Below, in pieces: positions 1 to 14,356 of a stretch of 64,000 nucleotides of DNA (the stretch's first letter is position 1; each line of letters starts with the position of its first letter). The stretch comes from Antitrichia curtipendula (Eukaryota > Streptophyta > Bryopsida > Hypnales > Leucodontaceae). The notes beneath the pieces were generated by a model. The model was not told the DNA's origin. It saw only the letters and a list, made by a program, of their open reading frames with translations, and ran no database searches. The stretch spans positions 42,049,570 through 42,113,569 of the forward strand of contig OX579634.1 in NCBI GenBank assembly GCA_951230915.1, in the 5' to 3' direction. Both the position numbers and the translations under genes were made by a program.

Positions 1-98
1 TTTTGCAATTGGCGAGCTTTCACGTCTAGTACGTCGAGTCTTTTGGGTTTGATTGGCACGGTGGATTTGTCTGTCGTTGCTATTTCCCCTTTCGCTGA

Positions 99-3073
<2,975 letters not shown>

Positions 3074-3780
3074 TGAATCTTTCCTCCGTCTTTATTTTGG
3101 TATTCGAGACTCCTGTCCCTCGAACGTGGTGAATCGGTTTCGTGATTACATCTTTCACGCTCTGCGTATGCCTCGAGTGAGATCATCCGAAGGTTCCTCT
3201 TTGCATTTGTTCGCTCGGGAGGCATTTGTAATCTCCGGTTCCCGGTGTGCTAGGGCGTTGATCCCACACCCTTCATTGGAAGTGATCTGGCAGCTGCTCG
3301 TTGGAGTTCCTTTGTCTACTTGGTCCTAGGTCGCTATCAAGGCAGTTGGTGTGGTTTCTCTGCAGGCTCTTCGGACCTGTGCTATCCCTGTTTTCGGGGT
3401 AGCCTCATTGATTGTAGGCAGTAATCCGGCACGCATTGAGTGCTTTGTAGAAGTTTCATAAAATTGGAAATGTTTTTTAGTGAGAGTCCAGGAGGCAGAG
3501 AGTGGTGCAATGCAGGTTAGCATGTCTGAGCGGCAAGCGGAGATTGGGGTCTACGTTATCTCTGCGGAAACCCTGTGCAGGACGCGTCAACAGGGCCACC
3601 ATTGCTGGGCTCGCGCAAGGTTTTATTTGAGAACCTGGTCTATGTACTTTTATTCAGTTAGTGTTCCAGCCAGGGGGTTGCTGCAGTTGCGACCTCCTGG
3701 TTCCGAGACCCTCTCTAGTGTCTCTCATTGTATCAATTGGTTATTCAATTATTTTGAATGAAGGATGTTCCTCGGAAGTG
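3074..3780 (+). other. 3' UTR and downstream flank of the CRK gene
   Basis: Mixed base composition like the gene's own introns continues to about 3780, where AT-rich repeats begin. A 67-codon frame at 3126-3329 resembles no known protein and is probably untranslated. No canonical AATAAA was found, so the polyadenylation site is not placed. Confidence 0.4.
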
Positions 3781-3875
3781 AACGAACGCAATCTGGTGTT
3801 TTCTTTGGAGAGAGCTGAAAAGACATGTGTTTGATTCGTTTTTGTAGAGTCACACATGTGTGAGATTTTTTCTCA

Positions 3876-4292
3876 TGTTACAATGCACCCAAAAGAGGCA
3901 GTAACTGCCTACTGAAGTTACTTGTGAAGGGATGATTAAATTACATTCTCGAATGTAATTTACCTACTCTCAATTAAGCGTCTACTCTTTCCGATATTTT
4001 GTATTACTAATTTACATTGTAGAATGTGCATGACATTGTGGAATGTATTACTTGATGGAGTGTCACTTTTTGTGCAAATTGTGGAAAGTGTAGTACAATG
4101 CACTCATTGAATAATAATCTTTGATTTTTTGCAATGAGGTAAGTATACCCTTTATGAACCCTCATGCAATTGGATTCAGGGTCCATAATGTATATGCATA
4201 CCTTATTTCTGAGCTTGATTGCTTAGTGTGAATTAGGTAGTTACTGCTTCTTTTGAGTGCATTGTGTGACAAACATGTCACAATGCACTCAA
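3876..4292. repeat. Foldback repeat with TGTTACAATGCAC-type arms
   Basis: Left arm 3876-3910 and right arm 4238-4270 are imperfect inverted copies that share the block GCAGTAACT and its complement. The right end carries a second, tight palindrome (4253-4292) with TTGAGTGCATTGTGTGAC facing its complement across four bases. The same terminal palindrome recurs near 9604-9645, so this is a dispersed element end rather than a unique hairpin. Confidence 0.6.
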
Positions 4293-5387
4293 ATTTTTTT
4301 TCCATCCCTCAGTAAGCTCAATTTAAAAAAAATTAAATTGATGAAGTTAAAGTTTAATTAAATTACTCTTTTTTTGTACCCCCAATCCTACCCCTTTGTA
4401 ATTTTCAGGTGGAGGTGGGGGTGGCATTCACTACAACAAAACCAATGTTTTATGACTGCAAAATATGATTGCAATGAGTCATAAAATCAAAAAATATGAC
4501 TGGTCGCAAAAGTCACTGTAGATGACTGCAACATGACTGACATGAGTCATTACCGACGAGTCACTTCGGACATCAGTCATATTGGCAGTCATATTTTTTG
4601 GGGGATATAATTATCCTTAATTAGCCGTATTTTGCCAACAAGGCGTATACTTTGACTATCTTTGAGGGCTTGATTTTTTTTTGAGTTGTCCGGGCAAACA
4701 AAAATAAATCTTACGTCGCATGTGACTCCATATAGTAATTTTTTTGGCTGACGTGGAATATGACTGCAGTCAGTCATATTTTGGCTAATGTGACATATGA
4801 CTGTGATCAATCATATTTTTTGTAGATGTAGAATATGACTCTTGTGAGTCATATTTTACTAATGTGAAATATGACTCTTATGAGTCATATTTTAGTTAAA
4901 GTGGTAGTTCATATGGATGTCATTGGTAGTTTATGACTAACTACAGTCATATTGTGGAAAATATAAAGTCATATTTGGAAAAGATTCTATATAGTTAAAA
5001 ATGAATACATATGATTTCTAAGATATATAAGAGATAATCATATTGGAAAGGGAGAATGTAAGAAGGAAAGCAATTCTCTTCATTGACATTTATTAGTCAC
5101 CAATATAAAACATATATACCACAATGAATCATTCACAAAATCCAATAAGGCCTATATTCCTTACAATAATATGAAGATGGCTCTATTGGATTGCAAGTAG
5201 CCTCTAATGACTTTGTTTCAACTTTTGGTGCCTACATAAACAATTAAAGAAATGGGAGGTTAATTTTAGTGAATAAACAACAAAGTTCAACCTTCAAAGG
5301 CTTACAACAACACAAAATATGTAGCTCAAGTTTAGGGTAGGAAAAATAAGAATGGTGATGGAGAAAACAAGAAGAAAAAATAGACAA

Positions 5388-5965
5388 GTACTAAGAGATA
5401 ACAACAAGCAAGAGTTAAGATGCAACAAGAAATAAGAAGCAACAATTAAGACACAACAAGAAACAACAAGCAAGAGTTAAGATGCAACAAGAAACAAGAA
5501 GCAATAACTAAGACACAACAAAAAACAACAAGCAAGAGTTAAGATGCAACAAGAAACAAGAAGCAACAACTAAGAAACAACAACAAACAACTAAGAAACA
5601 ACTAAGACACAACAACAAACAACAAGACACAATAAGAAATAATAAGAAATAATAAGAAACAATAAGAAACAACTAAGACACAACTAAGACACAACAAGAA
5701 ACAACAAGAATCAACAAGAATCAACAAGAATCAACAAGAAACAAAAGTTAAGATGCAACAAAAAGACACAAGAAGCAAGAATTAAAAAGAAACAAGAAGA
5801 AACATGAACTAAGAAGAAGAAAGAGTTAAAATGCTAGAGAAAGAAAGAGTTTAGATGCAACAACAAGAAACAAGAAGCATGATTAGAACTAAAAAGCAAC
5901 AAGAAAGAAGAATTAAGATGCAACAAAAAACAACAACTAAGAAACAATAACAAGTATGAGCTAAA
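5388..5965. repeat. AAC/AAG-rich tandem array inside the CACTA element
   Basis: Irregular repeats of AACAAGAAACAA, GCAACAACTAAGACAC and AGCAAGAGTTAAGATGC on the + strand, almost free of C-rich or T-rich segments. The units drift in length, so this is a degenerate minisatellite. The + strand has strongly purine/adenine-skewed composition. Confidence 0.8.
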
Positions 5966-6002
5966 AGACAATAAAAGGTAAGGAAGAAGGGCCAAAAGAA
6001 GT

Positions 6003-6125
6003 GGCGGCTAGGGTTTCAAGATCCTAAAAAGTGGCAGCTAGGGTTTCAAAACCCTAAAAGAAGTGGCGGCTAGGGTTTCAAAACCCTAAAAAAGTAGCGG
6101 CTAGGTTTTTAAATCCTAAAAAATA
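6003..6125. repeat. Repeated telobox-like blocks (GCTAGGGTTTCAAAACCCTA)
   Basis: Three to four direct copies, each about 34 bases, of GTGGCGGCTAGGGTTTC followed by AAAACCCTAAAA. Each unit carries AGGGTTT next to its complement AAACCCT, the plant telomere heptamer in inverted pairs. They lie in the right part of the CACTA element and decay rightwards. Confidence 0.8.
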
Positions 6126-6690
6126 GGTGAGTAGGATTTCAAAATCTTAAACAATGGCTTGTCCAATTTTTTTTTTAATTGCCCGTATTTTTCTTGGATT
6201 GCCCAAAACAAAAAAATTGTCACTACTATGAAAATATGACTGGCAATATGACTTAGCGTTCCCCAAACATGTTCCTTATGTTCCCTATGAAATACTTTGG
6301 TGTTCTTAATGGTCGTATAGTGTATACTTGTGACGTAGAAGGCTCAAAAATGATTGACAGTCATATTTTGCAGTCATATTTTTCCTCAAGGTGTCGACCT
6401 TCAAGAATATGACTGCAACCAGTCGTCAGTCATATATTTGCAGTCATAAAATATCCGTTTTCTTGTAGTGATTTGATATGGGATATATCCCACCCGTATC
6501 CGTACCCATATCTCGTACTCAATACCATATCTGTACCATATATATGTGTGTCGTACCGTATTTGTCTCTATATTATATTTATCTTTATACAATATTTGTA
6601 CCGTATCCAGATCCGTATCTAGATCAATGGCATTGGGGGGGGGGAGGGGGAAGGATTTAAAAAAAAAAAAAATCAACAACTCTCAAAAAT

Positions 6691-7858
6691 CATTTGGGGG
6701 AATGGAGGAACAAGAGCAAAAAATTGCTTGACAGCCTCTTTTCAGTGCATTGGCATTGTAATGTATGTGTAAGGTTTGAATTGGATTTAATTGTATAAAA
6801 TTCTCTTAGCAAAGAGTGACAAGATAAACTTTATCTTCAAATTTGAAAATGGGGTGTTAAGTAAGCTAAAATTCATTGTCTCCTTCACTGTACAAAGCTA
6901 TAGAACCAACAAAGTTCACTTATTATCCATTTTAATTTTTTTGAGATAGAAAAGGGACATAAGGACATAATGTACTATCTTCATGGCCTAAACCCTAAAC
7001 CCTAATTTACACTTGAGGTTGTGAATAGTTAACATTATCTAGATAATGTGAATAATTGTTTGACCAATGTACCAAAGTAGGCATCTAACTTTCAATTAGT
7101 GGTTCCAAAAATTGCATTGCTTCAAGATGTGGATATCGATTGTCAACTGGAGTTGAGTTAAGGCGTCTACTATTTTCTTGAAATCACAACTTCGTCTAGA
7201 TGATCAAGATTCCAATTCTTCTTTGGACAAACTAATGCCATGTGCACTTGCTAGTAAATATGTGCGATACTTTGTCATTTTCATGAAGTTGCCCTACTAC
7301 ATGTAATTTATGGAAGTTCTAGAATGTCAACTAAGGATCCATATCTTGTGTGGCATCCTTTGAGGCCGCTCAACATGATGATTAGTACACTCATACATGG
7401 GTATCTACTACTCCTTTCATTCCACTAAAAAACTCTGAATTAGAAATACTGACGTACTTTACTAATAGCTTAGCCAGTGAAGTGCCTAATATTTAATTAA
7501 AGTCCAAAATAAGGTTTAATAAAATTAAAATTTTATTAATCATGTTTAGGCAACTATTCAAAATTGAACAAAGTATAGGCATTTGACAAGATTTAGATAC
7601 TTCATTTAATGGTTTCAAAGAATATAAGAGGTTATAAGAGGTTATCTATTCATAGAATGCACATAATATTGAGACATGATTGCCATAAATGACCAGTACA
7701 TGTTTCTAGAGAAGCCATTTGATTCCTCCTCAATCAATTGCAATTTTCAAATTTTGGGCAAGATAGGGGGCATAATTTCTTTAAAAAACACGCAAAAATT
7801 ATAGTTATAATTATTTTTTGTTGAAGTTGGTAGCTAATAAGGTACGGCAGTGCATATA
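6691..7858. other. AT-rich intergenic DNA with one short telomere-like block
   Basis: No gene seen. CCTAAACCCTAAACCCTAA lies at about 6987-7005, two and a half telomere-type units, too short to be a telomere. The rest is unclassified AT-rich sequence. Confidence 0.5.
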
Positions 7859-8003
7859 CCACTAGACCATTCCATTTATTGATTTTGATCAATAATCATA
7901 GAGTAATCGATGTGGAATTCAAAGATTTGTTTGAGAAAGAATTGATTTGAATTCCACATTGCTTGCTCAATGATCAAAATCAATAAATGGAATGGTTTAG
8001 TGG
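7859..8003. repeat. Foldback MITE-like element, 145 bp
   Basis: Terminal arms CCACTAGACCATTCCATT and its complement at 7986-8003 continue through TTATTGATTTTGATCA. A second matched pair (TGTGGAATTC and its complement) lies further in at 7911 and 7950. The arms are nearly perfect, so the element can fold almost entirely. No target duplication is clear. Confidence 0.75.
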
Positions 8004-9231
8004 TTCACGCACTATGTCCAATTCGGAGTCAGTTTTTTGCCTTGGGAATATTTTTAACTACAAAGTTTAGGATAATCATATATAGAAAGTTTTGAAATCA
8101 TTAAAGCACCTTGTAACCTTTACGTATGAAAACTTTCCATTACAAATTTGGGAATACTTTCAATTACATGGTTATTTACTAATTTTTGAATGGAAAAATA
8201 TTTTAGAACAAGATTAATGTATCTTGTACATAAAAAATAAATTTAACCATGAAAATATTGTATTTTGAATAATTAAACAATACATATTCATATGTCAGTG
8301 CTTCATCTTCTATTTCTACTTTACTATGTTCTATAATGTCCTTGTGTAGCTTTAACACATGTGAAATAAAGAGACACATTTTTTTAATAGTTTAGTAGTG
8401 TTGCTGTATATAATTAAAAAATATGACCTCCATCTTTTAGAATGCCCTATGCAGAAAGAATTAGATGAACATATTCTACTAATAAAATATTGAATTGTAA
8501 GCCTCATTAATGAAGTGATTATTTATATACACCATTATAAATAAAATTATGCATTACAAAAATGTTGCAAGCATAGGAGTAATTCTGCTTATTCTTTTTC
8601 TAACATTAAAACATACTTGTAGGAGCCTTTACTTTTTTGGTAATTTTACAACTATACTTAAATTTAAAACATTTTACAAAACCATAGTTGTGCATTTTTA
8701 ATTACCATGACAACCACATTGAAGTGGTTGAATAATACCAATTCACTATCAGTATCTAGTGAAAAGATGCGGCCTAGCCCCGAGGTTTCCCCGCCTGGCA
8801 ATTGAAAAATCTACACTATCAAATCAATTTAAAAAAAATTGACCCCTTCCTACTGTCAATCATAATGCTAAAAATAAAATGAACTTCGTTGATTTGATTT
8901 GGGATATAAATACAGATACAAATATGAAAGACGGATACGACAATACAAAAATATTCCATATGAATATGAAATTACAAATAGTGTATGTTTGTAGTTAGGA
9001 TTGGGGTTGGGATGTGTGGTAAGGTGGTGGGGGTAATTGAAAAATATATTTAAATTGGATTTAAATCACATGTAACCTTTGCCTCACAAATCATGCGTCC
9101 AAAAGACAGGTACATACTTCAAAATTCCATCATGCATGACACCCCTCACAATGTAACAATCACAATGTAACAATGTAACAAAAAGATGCGTCATGTCCAT
9201 TTCTACCCACCCACCCTGCCTAAAAAATTGA
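8004..9231. other. AT-rich intergenic DNA, no gene seen
   Basis: Only short chance frames. The stretch 8890-9080 has blocks (GGGATATAAATACAG, GGTGGGGGTAATTG) that resemble the edges of the dispersed repeat at 9232-9660 and may be a decayed further copy. Confidence 0.4.
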
Positions 9232-9660
9232 GAGCCATTGATTAAAAAAAAATTCCTCCCCCTCCTGATGCCGTTGATCTTAAAAAACAACTTTGAATAT
9301 GGATATGGATATGGTGCAGATATGGATATGGATATGATACATACATATACAAATAGGATATGGATGTAGTTACAATACGGGATACATGATATGAGATATA
9401 GAATATATCCCATATCAAATGCCACCCCCACCCCACACACTTGAAAATTACAAAGGGCTAGGATGGGTGAGGGTTACCAAAATAATTAATTTACATTAAA
9501 TTGTTTTTTGAGCTCACTAGGGGAAGGAGTACAAAAAAATTAATTTAATTTAAATTATTTTTTGAGCTTAACAGGGGATGAAATCTATTTTATTTTATTT
9601 TATTTTTGAGCTCATTGTGATAGTTTTTCACAATGACAATGAACTCAAAAGATGCAGTAA
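9232..9660 (-). repeat. Dispersed AT-rich repeat, copy B (uninterrupted)
   Basis: Read on the minus strand it gives the same order as copy A: terminal palindrome, TTTGTAATTTTCA, GGGGTGGGGGTGGCATTTGATATGGG, ATATCC-rich tract, then GGAGGGGGAGGAATT and poly-T. It lacks the CACTA element, so it serves as the empty-site reference for the insertion at 4429. Confidence 0.65.
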
Positions 9661-11437
9661 CTGCAATACTACTATCAATGAAAATAGAAGGGGTTGTTGT
9701 CACATATATATAATGACCTTCATTCCTATAGGTTTGAATTGTCCCTTCTTGGAGAACTTAAAGGTTGATGTACGATCCTAATGTCATATGATCTCAATTT
9801 TCCAATACATTTTTAAATTTTGTTTCGGAAGATGGAGAAACACATTACTTGTCTTGGAATACAGCTTTTATTTTGATTTGTGCCCTCTAGAAAAATTTAA
9901 GCACTTATTCCACATTAAGTTGAAAGTGGACATTTCATTGGACATGTATAGAAAAATCAAAAAGATAAAAATTAAAAATGTTGTCTCTCATACAAAATAT
10001 TGAAGGGTGCATTGAAAGATTTCATTCATTTCATGTGAACTACCCAATGATAAAGTTATGAAGATAATATTTTGTAGACAATAATTTTATTTTTTTAATA
10101 ATATCCTATATAATTATTATTTGAAGTTAATTCTCACTATGTACATAAAGAGAAGTTTCCACATGTTTTCTTCCTTGCAATAATAATGTCACCATTGTTA
10201 TAAACGTGTTTCAATTCTATAAAACAATTATTAACGATGTAATTTTTTCCTGTATATACTTGTAATAAACACTTATTCCAAGGACAAAGCTTAATTTTAT
10301 TTATTTGTAAAAATTCTCTAAAGTCTAAACTTGATTGTTGAGCACAATAAATTTTAATTGTAAAAGTACATTGGTGAAATTATTAGTTAGGTGATTTGAA
10401 GCTTTAAAATTTTGTTAGGCTATTAGAATGGAAAAAACTTTTCCTTCACTTTAAAGTTTAAATGTAAATATCTTAGAATCTATCAGAAGTTTTCTCCACT
10501 CAATTTCATAGTATTTTAAGAAAAAGAGTCTATAGTTGGTAGGCAAAAAAACCATGTTTTGCAAACTTAGGCACTTTGCTAAAAAATGGCAGCTTTGGAT
10601 TGCTTTTCACAAATATAAAACTTGCTTTTTTAGAGGTTAATCCCTTACTAGTACCCAATTATATCCATCCTTGTTCCATGAATGTTCCATGATCCATAGT
10701 TCACAAGGATATTCAAATTACAATGTGTAAAAAAATACACATACAAGTAGTCCACTAGGTGTATAGATTCATAGCATATTAAGTTCAAATTGTAAGAAGA
10801 AATCTAAGTAGGAATATTTGCACTAATTTATTCCTTACCAAATTAGACAACACACTCCAATCTATTGAATATCATTTTTCACCAACTAGGCCTAATTACA
10901 ATCACACATCCAATTAGGAAACTTAAATTCTCATTAATCACAGGCAAAATACACAACAAAAACAACTAAAATTAGGTTGGACTTGCACACTCTCTTGCAA
11001 TGGGTGACTTCTAAATTGGAGAAGATAGCTCAGTACCTTGCACGCCAATTGATTCAATAGCCCTAACCACCTAGCTGGAAATAGTCACAACCATTAGAAT
11101 CTAATTTCCATGAATCCATTTGTGCGAATACCAATTGGCTTCCTATTTCACCTAAACATCACTTTTCCATTGAACACACTATAACAATCACTTAGCATCT
11201 TTGTTCCCGCGTTCGATAGGTAAAAGCTTGAACATAACACTTCAAAATTGATAACATTAACACCTCAAAATTTTCGTCTAGAGTTAAACCTATATACAAG
11301 GCGTGGAATTTTGTTTCCAAAAGCAATTCATTAAAGCAAAAAAACTTCTTTGCCCGAATTTAGTAATACAATGCAACAATCTTCTACTTTTAATGGTTGC
11401 AAGTTGTACATTTTGAAATTGTTCAAGGCTAAGATAG
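9661..11437. other. AT-rich intergenic DNA, no gene seen
   Basis: Very AT-rich, with short frames of low-complexity Phe/Ile/Lys composition. No conserved domain, RNA gene or transposon end was recognised. Confidence 0.4.
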
Positions 11438-11543
11438 AGAAGTTCTTGATGATGGAAGAGGGAGGAGAGTTAATAAACAATTTTTTTCCAAGAAGTTCTT
11501 GATGATGGAAGAGGGAGGAGAGTTAATAAACAATTTTTTTCCA
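11438..11543. repeat. Two-copy tandem duplication, 53-bp unit
   Basis: AGAAGTTCTTGATGATGG starts at 11438 and again at 11491. The units look identical through the run of T and CCA, so the duplication is recent. Confidence 0.9.
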
Positions 11544-11653
11544 AGAACTTTAGAGGCACAATGATCCACTAGTTCCTTCGAAGTGTCAGACTTCGTTTGA
11601 TCTTCACTTGAATGGATATATATCAGTGTTGGCATGTTCTTGGCATCCATTAA

Positions 11654-12588
11654 CCCGTAAAGGTCAGAGACTATGTCAGCTTCACCAAAACCGCTCCAAA
11701 ACTGCTATTTCTATTACAAGTACTAAATTTTTGAAAAAAAACATTTTTGAAAAAATTTAACCATAGGAACTTGTATTAAACTAATTTGAGAAGTTGTGGA
11801 AAAAAATTCAGAAATTTACACTGTGTGGATTGCAAGATAATAGCGTTTGAATTGCTAAAAATCTTTTTTTTGTCCCTGCAAAAATCCAGGCAGCTGCACT
11901 TCACAAGGTCATATTTGTATGAAAAATGTCCAAAATGGTGGTTATTCTTTGGATTCATTCTCCAAGGCAAGTTGGCTACATGTTTGAAAATTTTCAGATC
12001 ATTTGGAATTGTAAAACATATAGGAAAAAATAGTAAGTAGAAAGAGGTAGCGACTGTTCAAAACACTAAATTGTTAAGAATTTAGATATGTAATTGAAAA
12101 ATGCCAATCCCAATGGTTGTAATGTTTTAATGAACAATCTACACCCGATGTTTTTATTTTTTTTGAAAAATATTGAAAATTGAGTTAAATGAAGGACTTC
12201 AAAGTTTATTTTAGAGTAGAAATTCCATAACTACCCTCAAACTAAAACTCCTCATAACTTTCATCTAATTAATCAAAATGGAATGATTCAAAGCTTCCCA
12301 CGTATATATAAATCTAAAGAATCAATTTCAAATTTTTATTTGAAAAAAAGGTGATTTTTAAAGAAGTTTTTTCAGCTGCTTGGGTTGCCCACCGACTAAT
12401 GAAAATGACATATCATGCAATAACTTTTTAACCACGCAGTCAAAAGTTATGAAAATTATTGGTCTTTAAAGCTACTCCTCGGGCACATCTTGTATAAAAC
12501 TTTCAAAGAAAGAACAACCAAACTCTAGGTGTAGTGAGCTGCCCCAAATCACTATATTATAAGATTACAATGTTTGGTCCTTTAGGGG
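11654..12588 (+). mobile_element. TTAA-flanked repeat family, element 1 (935 bp)
   Basis: Left end CCCGTAAAGGTC preceded by TTAA (11650-11653); right end GGTCCTTTAGGGG followed by TTAA (12589-12592). The interior carries the family blocks AAACTGCTATTTCTATTAC, ACCATAGGA near 11760 and CATAACTTTCATCTAATTAA. No transposase frame. Confidence 0.8.
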
Positions 12589-12592
12589 TTAA

Positions 12593-13727
12593 GCCCTCTT
12601 TGAGTACACTACCATTGTTTTCATTGGTGATCTTTCATTCTTTTTTTGTTGCAAGTGAAGCACGTCTTCCTATGTTAATTTCATCAATAATTGATGATTG
12701 AAATTTATGGTCCACTACAGCTAAAATCATAGAAATGAAAAGATGACTATCTTTAATTAAAAAAATATTTTTTTATTTGAAAATTGAAATTAGTTCTAAG
12801 ATACTTCTAAAGCAATATGATAGAAGTCATTATAGATTATAAGTTAAAAGAACTTCAAATTCATGAGCATCAACTTCCCTTTCCATTATTGATTTCATGA
12901 TTGCAAGTTAAGTTTTTATTTGCATTTGGTAAACCAACTTTTAAATGGATTGTTTGGGATGTAGACCGTTTTTACAACATACCAATTTCAAGAAGTCCTT
13001 GTAACCAAACATGTACATTAGACTAGTGGAAAAGTTTAAAAGGGAATGTTTAAATAGCTTGTGTAAAGTGTATTTCAATAAAATAATTTTTTTTTGTGTA
13101 GTCACTTATGAAGGTGTGAATGTTGATGTGCATGAAACTAGAAATGGAATAAGTTGTACAATACGTGAATGTACTTCACATGTTCTAATATGATGCACGT
13201 TCTTGGGGATAGAATTGGCACACTGAAAATGAAGTCAATATTCCACTTTGTGGAGAAGATATATTGAATTCATATTTAAGTATACATTATGTTGTACTAT
13301 TTCGTTGCTCTTGAAGAAGATTTCAAAGTATCTAATGAACTGAATATTTGTCTTAAATTGTAGAAAAATGCCTAGCCGCAGATATAAGAGGAACACCTCA
13401 CAACAGATTGATTGGGATGATTGGAAAATTTTTAGACAAAATAGCAAAATATGGTTGGTAAGATGAGTCGCAACCACGAACTTGTAAAACATAGTTACTA
13501 CAAGTATGTGAAGATGACCAAAATTGATAAATTTTGGGATCATGTGCAAATAGAGGTATCGACACCCTGATGGAAAGGGCCTATAAATAATTGCAAAAAT
13601 TAGCATTTCATACAAAAGTATGAAGAGGGTTGGGCAACTATGGGCAATGTCAACATCTAATCCCACCATAATATTAAATATGAATATATAACTATAGTTG
13701 TAATATACACCAAAATAGTGATGCATA
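12593..13727. other. AT-rich DNA with scattered remnants of reading frames
   Basis: No intact gene. Short + frames at 13011-13193, about 13369-13470 (begins MPSRRYKRNTSQQ) and 13465-13575 have a coding-like amino-acid mix but are broken by stops. They may belong to the same decayed gene as 13728-14234. Confidence 0.3.
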
Positions 13728-14234
13728 ATGATGTCAATTGGAGGACTATATTTAAAAGGCAAGAACCATGAAAACTTGGATCAGATGTACCACATGATTG
13801 ATACACATTGGAAGAAAGACAACAATTACATGCTTGTGCGATCCAATTACACTTTCGACTATCCATTGTGCCCTAGTGTGACCAAGCATAGTGAGCATGA
13901 CAAAGAATGCTAAGGAGGTGTATTGTATAGAGTTAATCCTTATGGAGGTGATCCATACAAAGAAAATGCACATAGGATAATGCATACGGTTCTTCCCAAA
14001 ATAATTACCTTTAGACATTTGGAGGTTCATTTCAAAAACATGGATATGGACATGAGTACAAGACTTACAAAACTAAATGCAAGTTACGCAACTACCATTA
14101 AGAAGACTTCCTTCCAACATTTGAAGGTTCATTGCAAGGGCGTGGTTATGGATATGATCACTACTTGTACAATAGCGGCTCGGATAGTTCCACACTTGCA
14201 ACAGGGGCACTATAAGAAACCAGTTTTTTTGTGA
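13728..14234 (+). pseudogene. Decayed reading frame of unknown function
   Basis: Two frames, 13728-13913 and 13923-14234, lie in the same register with a single TAA (13911-13913) near the join, making about 168 codons in otherwise stop-rich DNA. The second part holds RVNPYGGDPYKEN and two similar segments (FRHLEVHFKNMDMDM and FQHLKVHCKGVVMDM), an internal repeat of about 72 bases. In another register the same DNA reads as glycine/tyrosine-rich peptides, so frameshifts are possible. I do not recognise the family. It could also be chance. Confidence 0.3.
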
Positions 14235-14266
14235 CTTTTTCATGATTTTAATGAACGTCCAACAAA

Positions 14267-14356
14267 ACAACTTGTGTTTTTATGTCAATAATAACATTCA
14301 ATGTAGCATCCATATGTTACATTGGACATTATTATTGACATAAAAACACAAGTTGT
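14267..14356. repeat. Near-perfect 90-bp hairpin
   Basis: Arms of about 38 bases (ACAACTTGTGTTTTTATGTC and its complement) flank the short loop GCATCCATA. The hairpin lies just inside a transposon-like end GGGGCACTATAAGAAACC at 14204. That end resembles the termini of the element at 21764-23404, but I could not find its partner end. Confidence 0.75.

Larger units (their letters stand above)
4429..6470. mobile_element. Non-autonomous CACTA (En/Spm-type) transposon, 2.04 kb
   Basis: Starts CACTACAACAAAACC and ends with the complement of CACTACAAGAAAACG. It is flanked on both sides by the 3-base duplication ATT (4426-4428 and 6471-6473), as expected for CACTA elements. Dense subterminal motifs ATATGACT/AGTCATAT in both orientations fill 4440-4960 and 6230-6450, the usual transposase-binding architecture. 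The interior encodes no transposase; it holds an AACAAGAAACAA-rich tandem array and telomere-like blocks. Copy B of the host repeat supplies the empty site (GGCATTTGATATGGG near 9410, minus strand), so the boundaries are certain. Mobility would depend on a transposase encoded elsewhere. Confidence 0.93.
4253..6690 (+). repeat. Dispersed AT-rich repeat, copy A, split by the CACTA insertion
   Basis: The left part (4253-4428) holds the terminal palindrome, then an AATTTAAATT-rich stretch, then GGTGGGGGTGGCATT. The right part (6471-6690) continues with ATTTGATATGGGATATAT, a run of GTACCGTATCC/ATATCC motifs, GGCATTGGGGGGG and a poly-A. Copy B at 9232-9660 holds the same blocks in the opposite orientation without an interruption. 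No coding capacity is seen. Confidence 0.65.

Noticed and set aside
5388..6125. CRISPR-like array
   Set aside because: Repeats are irregular, without unique equal-length spacers, and lie inside a plant transposon.
6987..7005. Telomere
   Set aside because: About two and a half heptamers only, inside ordinary AT-rich DNA.
13235..13762. 175-codon minus-strand frame
   Set aside because: Very rich in Phe, Ile, Tyr and Leu, as expected from the complement of AT-rich, Lys/Asn-rich DNA; no domain recognised.
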